Both the position numbers and the translations under genes were made by a program. The notes below the pieces were generated by a model. It was not told the DNA's origin. It searched no databases and saw nothing but the letters and a program-made list of their open reading frames with translations. A stretch of 5,135 bases of DNA from Alphaproteobacteria bacterium (lineage in GTDB: Bacteria; Pseudomonadota; Alphaproteobacteria; Rhodospirillales; Magnetospirillaceae). Location of the stretch: positions 1 through 5,135 of the forward strand of contig JADFZP010000185.1 of assembly GCA_015232485.1 (NCBI GenBank), in the 5' to 3' direction. Of the stretch, positions 1 through 5,135 are shown piece by piece (positions within the stretch are counted from its first letter, which is position 1; each line of letters begins with the position of its first letter).

Positions 1-9
1 CTTGGCTGC

Positions 10-1041
10 CTAATTCGATGGTGTCAGTGTCTCATTCGCGTTGACACGCTCCGCGAAACCGGGCAGGTCGTCGGCCAGTTGCGCGGTCAGAGGCTGCTCG
101 AGCACTTTCAGAATCTGGTCTTCGACAATGTCCTCACTCAGCTTTCTAATCGCACCGTGGTAGCGGTTCTGAAAGGAGGTGAGACTGTCGCGAATTTTGA
201 CAAATCGGTCGAGCATGTCCCGCGCATAACCATCGGTGACCTGTTCTCGAGCCGCAAGAAGCGTCTCGATGAGCGGTTCGGGAACGCAAGAGCCGACCAG
301 AAGAACCTTGAGGTAGCGCCGGTCCCTCTCGTCGGTCAAATAGTGGATCAACTTGCGGCCGGCATCGATGGTGCCTTCGACGTGCTGCAGGCTGTGGCGA
401 TAAAACATCAGCACAAGGTCGGCCCTTTGAAGCAAGGGAAGGCTGACGGGAGTGATGCCGTTGGGCGCGTCGACCAGCAGGTAGACTTCCCGGTCCTTGC
501 GACCACCGACCGCTGCGGCCAGCATTTCTTGCAGCAGGCTGTATTTCTCGACGAATCGCCGCACCTCGCCCTGGTCCTTGGCGAGATCGTGCAGCGTCCT
601 CTGTCGGGTCGAGCTGAACAGGAATTGCAGCGCCCCCTCGGCGCACGCCAAATCTCCGCCGCCGATCCCCTCGAGGGCCGTTGGAACGCACTTTCTGACG
701 TCGAGCATCGCGGGTTCGAGCCGCTCGAAAGCCTCGGAACCGGGGGCCGCCTCGTTGAGGAAGCACTGGTGACCGACTTCACCCGCATTCCGCTCGATCT
801 TGTGCTTAGCGTCCGTGTTCCAATCGCCCATGATCATGTGCAGTCCGGGAGCGCCGATATCCATGTCGAGACAGGCCACCAGCTTTCCCTGGCGTGCGAG
901 CTCAAAGGCTATGTTCACGGTCGCCGTCGAGCGGCCCGATCCCCCCTTGTACGAGTAACAGACGATATTGACGATGGGAATTGTACCCCGAGTGGTCTTG
1001 CCGGCCATGCTCGCGCGTTCCCCCTTCCTGGTGTTGGTCAT
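10..1041 (-). CDS. ParA/MinD-like (SIMIBI) P-loop ATPase with variant KGGSGRS Walker A
   Basis: This is a predicted nucleotide-binding switch of the ParA/MinD/CobQ class, which typically cycles between ATP-bound dimer and monomer and binds partner proteins. The deviant Walker A is YKGGSGRST at residues 31-39. The signature lysine K32 is kept, but the catalytic-position lysine is Arg (R37). Walker A' is LDMDIGAPGLH at 58-68 (D59, D61). The Walker B/switch II segment is YLLVDAPNG at 187-195 (D191). A later strand, ADLVLMFYRHS at 207-217, matches the usual strand after switch II. At 343 residues it is somewhat longer than MinD, with extra sequence at about 72-180. The C-terminus shows no obvious MinD-type amphipathic membrane helix. 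KGGxGR variants are known in ParA-like ATPases outside chromosome or plasmid partitioning, and there is no ParB gene or parS-like repeat here, so partition is unlikely. The ATG at 1041 lies one base after the upstream stop and lacks a good ribosome site. An in-frame ATG at 1008 (M12) has a purine-rich AGGAAGGGGGA upstream and may be the true start, leaving the P-loop intact. The stop is TAG at 12-10. Confidence 0.9.
   Translation of the reverse strand: MTNTRKGERASMAGKTTRGTIPIVNIVCYSYKGGSGRSTATVNIAFELARQGKLVACLDMDIGAPGLHMIMGDWNTDAKHKIERNAGEVGHQCFLNEAAPGSEAFERLEPAMLDVRKCVPTALEGIGGGDLACAEGALQFLFSSTRQRTLHDLAKDQGEVRRFVEKYSLLQEMLAAAVGGRKDREVYLLVDAPNGITPVSLPLLQRADLVLMFYRHSLQHVEGTIDAGRKLIHYLTDERDRRYLKVLLVGSCVPEPLIETLLAAREQVTDGYARDMLDRFVKIRDSLTSFQNRYHGAIRKLSEDIVEDQILKVLEQPLTAQLADDLPGFAERVNANETLTPSN
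1018..1029 (-). promoter_or_regulatory. Purine-rich possible ribosome binding site for an internal start of the ATPase gene
   Basis: AGGAAGGGGGAA on the minus strand lies within codons 5-8 of the longer ATPase reading. Its GGGGG ends 11 bases before the in-frame ATG at 1008. This is a slightly long but usable spacing and a better Shine-Dalgarno match than anything before the ATG at 1041. It suggests that M12 may be the main or an alternative start. The match could also be coincidental, since it encodes Arg-Lys-Gly-Glu. Confidence 0.4.
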
Positions 1042-1042
1042 C

Positions 1043-3172
1043 TCACGTCTGCTCGCTGTCGGCTTCCCACTGGAAGGCGTTCGGGTATTTCTGCCGCATG
1101 TCGCGGATGAGATGACGGAGACTCGCGCTGGGTTGCACCTTGCCGTTGCTTCGGCCGAGCAGGTCGTTCATGTGCTCGACAACTTCGGTCGTGATTGCCA
1201 GTCGGTCCTCGTTCGGATAGCACCTGTGCAGGTTCTGGATCAGCGCGACGGTCTGCACCACTTCGGCGAAGCCCATCTTCACGTCCACGAACGCGGAGTG
1301 CGTCTGGATATAGTTGGGATCGGCACCGGGAAAGCAGTGCCGGGTCACCTGATGGACTAGGCTCAGCCAGTCGAGAACAGTGGCGTGAACATCGAGGTTG
1401 GGGCGTCCTTGACTTTCGACGGCGCCCTGAGTGTATCGCTTCAGCATCTCGAAAAATCGTAGGCAGACCTGCTGATCCTCAGACGGCTGTACCGCCGGAA
1501 GATCGCGATCTTCGGTGTAATCGCCGTCCACCGCCGCCTTCATCATCATCGCACCGCACCAGATGCTCAGCGAGTCGCAGACCGCGGCGGTGACGCTAAG
1601 GTCACGGTCCTGCCGCCAATGGCCGGCATAGCCCTGCGCCCCCTCGAGCATGCGGGACGGCTTCAAAAATTTCTTGACCATCACATCGGCCATTTCGCCA
1701 CACTGCCGCTCAAGCTTCGGCACCCAGTCGGGCCAGGCGATCGAGGGCCAATCATCCGGCAGGCTTGCTGTCAATAGGCGCAACCGCTCCTCGAACAGAA
1801 GCTGCGCCAGGGCCTTGACCATCAGCGGCAGGGCGAGGATGTACGGGAACCGCTCCGAAGCGGGAAGCGCCTCCTCCCGCGCTTCGGCGGCGCCATAGGA
1901 TCGTGGCGTCAGATCCTCGTTCAGAAGAATCTCCAACTTGGCCGAGGCGACGAAGTAGGTTTCGTTGTCGAACTCGCCCTTGAGCTTCTTCAATTCGTCT
2001 CCGAAGGGGCCGTCGAGAACGCCGATCATGCGCTCGATGGCGGACGCCCTATCGGTGAAGCCCGAGGCGTGAAGCCTTTTCCTGAGAGTCTCGATTTCAT
2101 CGTCGTCGCAGAAATAGCCTCGCGGCAAGACGAAGGAGAGGATACCGAAAAGATGGATCGTCGCATCGTACTCCTCGGTCGCGATCCGGCCGGACGCGTC
2201 GAGAGACGCCAAGCGTTGAAGGACGAAGTTGGCGAATACGTCGTCTCGGAACAGTGCCTTTTCCACCTTGTCGATCAACCCGACGACCTCTCCGGCCGCA
2301 TCATCCGCCAAGCTTTGCGGCCGGTTTTGGTAGACCCCCTTCGCCACGCTTAGAAAAGCGATCATCGCCCGTGTCGAGACCAGTGTGGTCTCGACGACGT
2401 TGGGATGGTCCAGAACCGTGGCGAGAACCTCCTTCCAGCCGTTGTCATAGGCCGCCGGGAGCGACTTGAGCGCTTTCCTGGCAACCTGGACCCCCTGACC
2501 ATCCAGATAGTCCCTGAAGGCCTTCATCACGGGGATGCTCGCGTACCACCCCCTTCGATTTCGTCCGTCCGGAAAATTATAGGTCTGAACTTGCAGGAGC
2601 GTCTCAAGCCGGGCGCTGAGTTCTCTGACGAAGTTTTTGTGATGTTCCACCTGCTCTCTCGCGATGGACTTGTCGATGACCTGCGGCCGAAGAAAGTAGA
2701 CATCATCAAGGTCGACCATGGCCGAGAGAAGCCAGGACTCGATATCCAGCACCAGGCGATCACCATAGGGAGCCGGGTTCGCGTTCTCGATGTCCGTGAT
2801 CTTGTCGAGAAGCTTTTCGTAGACCTCGGAAAAGAGCAGCCGAAAACTCTCGGCCAGTTCCGAGTTGCGGATTCTCGCCACCGAAAAGCGGCTCATGCGG
2901 GGGTCGTCCTCAAGCTTCCGCTTGATCCCCTCGAAGCCCGCCTTGACCGACAGTTCAGTGGCGAGATGATGAAATATCCCCACGGGAATGACGACGGCTT
3001 CCGCCCCGAAGGCGAGATGCATGAAGGCTCCCTCGGTCCCCTTCACAAAGTCGTCCACGAACCCGCCTTCGTTCAACTGCTGGAGCAGTTCGCCTTGAAT
3101 GCCGGCGATGTAGCTCAAAAGCCTGTCGATCTCGGCGCCCGCGCCGAGGCCCGGTTTGGTGATCTCGTTCAT
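1043..3172 (-). CDS. Large uncharacterised, probably helical protein between kinase and ATPase genes
   Basis: I do not recognise the family of this 709-residue protein. By eye it is rich in amphipathic helical stretches, for example around residues 14-34, 104-130, 165-195, 290-325, 440-470 and 560-610. It has few glycine-rich loops and no visible P-loop, HxH metal-site cluster, nuclease motif or signal peptide. Residues about 52-70 form a hydrophobic stretch (AFGAEAVVIPVGIF) interrupted by Glu and His, more like a buried helix than a clear membrane anchor. A tryptophan-rich patch lies at about 475-483 (WPSIAWPDW). Charged repeats are absent. The ATG start is well supported: it overlaps the kinase stop as ATGA and has a GAGGG ribosome site five bases upstream. 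Its stop lies one base before the ATPase ATG. Position and coupling suggest a stoichiometric partner, scaffold or substrate of the kinase and ATPase, or an effector of unknown type. The assignment as a real gene is firm; any function is inference. Confidence 0.9.
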   Translation of the reverse strand: MNEITKPGLGAGAEIDRLLSYIAGIQGELLQQLNEGGFVDDFVKGTEGAFMHLAFGAEAVVIPVGIFHHLATELSVKAGFEGIKRKLEDDPRMSRFSVARIRNSELAESFRLLFSEVYEKLLDKITDIENANPAPYGDRLVLDIESWLLSAMVDLDDVYFLRPQVIDKSIAREQVEHHKNFVRELSARLETLLQVQTYNFPDGRNRRGWYASIPVMKAFRDYLDGQGVQVARKALKSLPAAYDNGWKEVLATVLDHPNVVETTLVSTRAMIAFLSVAKGVYQNRPQSLADDAAGEVVGLIDKVEKALFRDDVFANFVLQRLASLDASGRIATEEYDATIHLFGILSFVLPRGYFCDDDEIETLRKRLHASGFTDRASAIERMIGVLDGPFGDELKKLKGEFDNETYFVASAKLEILLNEDLTPRSYGAAEAREEALPASERFPYILALPLMVKALAQLLFEERLRLLTASLPDDWPSIAWPDWVPKLERQCGEMADVMVKKFLKPSRMLEGAQGYAGHWRQDRDLSVTAAVCDSLSIWCGAMMMKAAVDGDYTEDRDLPAVQPSEDQQVCLRFFEMLKRYTQGAVESQGRPNLDVHATVLDWLSLVHQVTRHCFPGADPNYIQTHSAFVDVKMGFAEVVQTVALIQNLHRCYPNEDRLAITTEVVEHMNDLLGRSNGKVQPSASLRHLIRDMRQKYPNAFQWEADSEQT
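2373..2395. repeat. Perfect 10-bp inverted repeat with 3-base loop inside the middle gene
   Basis: The arms GTCGAGACCA (2373-2382) and TGGTCTCGAC (2386-2395) are exact reverse complements separated by GTG. On the mRNA this forms a 10-pair stem with a tight loop, within codons for residues 260-267 (VETTLVST). There is no U-tract after it in the transcribed direction, so it is not a standard intrinsic terminator. It may be a coincidence of codon choice, or a local mRNA structure. Confidence 0.6.
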
Positions 3173-5124
3173 GCGTTCCCTCGAAGCGATTGGTGTGGGC
3201 CATCGTGACCCGCGGGATCGTGTCCGGTGACCAGAAAATGGAGAACCCGCTCCGGCAGGCCGCTAGGTGGCGGCCCGACCGGCCCAGGCGATGGCGGACA
3301 GTCGGCGGTGAAGGGCTCGGGCGGCGGAGCCTCTACATTGATTTCACCGGCCCCTCCGAGATCCATCCAGTTCTTGGCGCCTTCGTGGAAGTCGTCGTGC
3401 GGCTGGTAAGCCTGCCCCTCGGCGCAAACGAGCGGAGAAAGTTCGATCAAGCCGGGACAGGCTTCGAGAGCCGCGCTGACCACCCCGAGAAATTCGCGTG
3501 CCTCGGCCTCGGACACGGCGAGGTGCTGCGCCTCGTCCAGCAACCCCATTCTCGGACGAATTGTCTCCAGACGGCTGAGCAGTTCCAGTACGGGTTGAGC
3601 GCAGGGCAGTTGCTGGGCGGAAATGTCCACGACATAAGCCTTCTTGTCGCAGTCGAAACACGCTTCGCAACGGACCATCCGCAGTCGCAACGGAAACTCC
3701 ACCGTCCTGCCGAAGGCGGCCGCCGCGGTCCCGATGGCACGCGTGAGAGTTTCCAACTCGTCACTGTTCAGCGCCGCTTTGATTTCCTCGCGGCACTTCT
3801 CGGCGGTGAACCGGCGCACGATACGGCCGTGTCGAGCCACGGCCGCGAGAAACGACTCCATGTCGTAGCGGTCGCTCTGGCCCTTGGTGGCGTTGTCGAC
3901 CAACTCCCGCAAATCGAAAGCGGCGCCTTGGCCGTCGGCGAAGCTTTTCAAGTCGGCCAACAGTTCACGAGTCACCGCGTCTTCCGGTGGCGTATAGAGG
4001 CTGGGGTAATCGGATGTTCCGGCCCGTCCGAAGACGATCTTCTGTACGTCGCGCATCTGTCCGTGAAGCAATTCGTCGAGCACCAGACCGAGAGAGAAAA
4101 CGTCGGCCTTGTAACTGAACGTGCAAGGCGCCTGCCAGACTTCCGGTGCGCAATAGTGGCGCGACAGGCGACTGTGGTCGTGGCATCGGCTTTCGAAGGC
4201 CTCATCGACAAAGGCCACCGGCTGATCGGGGGCGGGAAAATAGGCCGCGCTCAAATCGCAAAGGTGGATCACGCCACCCTCGGCATCGAGGATGTTCTCT
4301 GGCCGAATATCCCGGTGCAGGAAGTGAACCTGACGTCCGCGCACCTCAAGCCGAGTTTTTTCGTAGATTTCGACCAGAGCCGCCGCGACGCGTTCGGTCA
4401 TGTACAAGGAGCGAGCCAGACACTTGAGAAGAGAGAACCGTGTCTGTGAAACCGAACCGCCACCTTTCGCGGGATCGAGAGCATGCTTGCGATCTTCCCT
4501 GACCTCGTGAACCGTGTCCCTGAGCGTCTTCGCCACGTAAGGCATCAGGAAAAACGGACGATCGCTCCAAGCAGTTTGGTTGCCTTTGGTTCGTCCATGT
4601 CCACGAAAGGAAATCAGTCCGGGAACCTTGGGAGACCATTCCTCCAGACAGCGCCGTTCCCGGACAAAGGATTCGGGCTCCTCGTCAGAATTGGAGGGCC
4701 GCAACACCTTGGCGACGAAACAGGGACCATCGGGAGCCGCAGCGACCTTGATCGTCGCGCAGGTTCCGAGGCAGTCCAGAAAGGCCGGTGAGGGGCCGTT
4801 CAATACCGGCAGATAAGTCGACCCATTGAACGGAAACTCGACGTTCTCTATCGCCCTGTCCCGATAGCGCCGAATGTTTTCACAGTCCTCAGGCCTCACT
4901 CGGACCGCCTGCGGAATCTCCTTTTTCCATCCTTCGGTGTCCCAGAAGTTCCAGAACCTATATTCGCTGGTCTCGTTCTTCTCCAGATGACTGGTGAAAG
5001 CCGCGCCGACCTCGCCCGTCTTGTGCCGCATGAGTTCCAGCGGCCGGTAGACGTGATGACAGGTCTCGCCAGCTTCGTTCGACCCCTTCGGTTCGCACAC
5101 GACGTAAGGGGTCAGCGGCCACAC
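3169..5124 (-). CDS. Eukaryotic-type Ser/Thr protein kinase with Cys-cluster and proline-rich C-terminus (5' end probably outside window)
   Basis: This is a predicted cytoplasmic protein kinase that transfers ATP phosphate to Ser/Thr of an unknown partner. The kinase fold covers about residues 115-435, numbered from the GTG at 5124. Visible motifs are a poorly conserved glycine-rich loop (about 118-128), the VAIK-type lysine K139 (FVAKVL), a candidate helix-C glutamate E156, and a hinge near 193-200 (LMPYVAKT). The catalytic loop is HRDIRPEN (H270, D272, N277), with Arg replacing the usual Lys after HRD. The metal-binding motif is DLS (D290) instead of DFG. APE lies at 326-328, DVFSLG at 341-346, and a subdomain XI arginine near R419. 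All key acidic and lysine residues are present, so an active kinase is likely. About 110 residues precede the kinase. After it come C486-x2-C489-x2-C492, another Cys at 508, and a proline-rich stretch at about 599-623. No membrane segment is evident, unlike many PknB-type receptors. The GTG has no spaced ribosome site and the frame is open to the window edge, so the annotated start is doubtful. The stop overlaps the next gene by 4 bases. Confidence 0.88.
   Translation of the reverse strand: MWPLTPYVVCEPKGSNEAGETCHHVYRPLELMRHKTGEVGAAFTSHLEKNETSEYRFWNFWDTEGWKKEIPQAVRVRPEDCENIRRYRDRAIENVEFPFNGSTYLPVLNGPSPAFLDCLGTCATIKVAAAPDGPCFVAKVLRPSNSDEEPESFVRERRCLEEWSPKVPGLISFRGHGRTKGNQTAWSDRPFFLMPYVAKTLRDTVHEVREDRKHALDPAKGGGSVSQTRFSLLKCLARSLYMTERVAAALVEIYEKTRLEVRGRQVHFLHRDIRPENILDAEGGVIHLCDLSAAYFPAPDQPVAFVDEAFESRCHDHSRLSRHYCAPEVWQAPCTFSYKADVFSLGLVLDELLHGQMRDVQKIVFGRAGTSDYPSLYTPPEDAVTRELLADLKSFADGQGAAFDLRELVDNATKGQSDRYDMESFLAAVARHGRIVRRFTAEKCREEIKAALNSDELETLTRAIGTAAAAFGRTVEFPLRLRMVRCEACFDCDKKAYVVDISAQQLPCAQPVLELLSRLETIRPRMGLLDEAQHLAVSEAEAREFLGVVSAALEACPGLIELSPLVCAEGQAYQPHDDFHEGAKNWMDLGGAGEINVEAPPPEPFTADCPPSPGPVGPPPSGLPERVLHFLVTGHDPAGHDGPHQSLRGNA
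3173..3182 (-). promoter_or_regulatory. Ribosome binding site of the 709-residue gene
   Basis: On the minus strand GAGGG (3182-3178) sits five bases before the ATG at 3172. It lies inside the last codons of the kinase gene. Together with the ATGA stop/start overlap it fixes this start and points to translational coupling with the kinase. Confidence 0.7.
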
Positions 5125-5135
5125 CCTGCCTTCGT

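Noticed and set aside
10..1041. Plasmid or chromosome partition (parA) locus
   Set aside because: There is no ParB-like gene or parS-like repeat set, the P-loop is the KGGxGR variant, and the gene is coupled to a kinase operon.
79..1110. Plus-strand open frame of 343 codons opposite the ATPase gene
   Set aside because: It is the complement of a gene with clear P-loop motifs. Its translation has no recognisable domain, and it runs across the ATPase/orphan gene boundary, as expected for an antisense shadow in GC-rich DNA.
1198..1266. Possible membrane protein or effector pore in the middle gene
   Set aside because: The most hydrophobic stretches, including residues 52-70 and the segments near the C-terminus, are interrupted by charged residues and histidines, so no convincing membrane segment could be supported.
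2405..3208. Plus-strand open frame of 267 codons opposite the middle gene
   Set aside because: It is antisense to the 709-residue gene, which has a good ribosome site and coupled junctions. The shadow frame has neither.
3258..3275. GGCCGC/GCGGCC inverted repeat with a 6-base loop, considered as a terminator
   Set aside because: The stem is only six pairs, there is no following U-tract, and it lies within the proline-codon-rich end of the kinase gene, where such GC repeats are expected.
3190..4449. Plus-strand open frame of 419 codons opposite the kinase gene
   Set aside because: It lies entirely antisense to the kinase, whose HRD, APE and DVFSLG motifs establish the minus strand as coding. 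The plus-strand product shows no family features.

Overview
The window is a single block of minus-strand coding sequence. Three tightly packed genes fill it almost completely, reading right to left. The base composition is fairly GC-rich (roughly 60% by eye), and GC-rich third positions leave long open shadow frames on the opposite strand. This fits a GC-rich bacterium, most plausibly a proteobacterium, but nothing such as rRNA or a housekeeping gene pins the taxon. I see no tRNA, rRNA, CRISPR array, insertion sequence, phage gene or obvious terminator.

In order of transcription: (1) 5124 or beyond to 3169 encodes a eukaryotic-type Ser/Thr protein kinase. It has extra N-terminal sequence, a C-terminal region with a Cys-x2-Cys-x2-Cys cluster, and a proline-rich tail. 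Its reading frame stays open to the window edge, so its true start is probably outside. (2) 3172 to 1043 encodes a 709-residue, apparently mostly helical protein of no family I recognise. (3) 1041 to 10 encodes a ParA/MinD/SIMIBI-class ATPase with the variant P-loop KGGSGRST, in which arginine replaces the usual P-loop lysine.

Genes 1 and 2 overlap by four bases (ATGA), and genes 2 and 3 are one base apart (TGAgATG). The three are therefore almost certainly cotranscribed and translationally coupled. A natural reading is a signalling device in which the kinase and the nucleotide-dependent switch act with or on the large middle protein. Kinases and KGGxGR-type ATPases occur among NTP-dependent bacterial regulatory and conflict systems, so a defence-like or stress-signalling role is possible. 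No effector nuclease, protease, NADase or membrane-pore domain is recognisable here, so that role is inference. The uncharacterised middle protein and the genes just outside the window would decide it.
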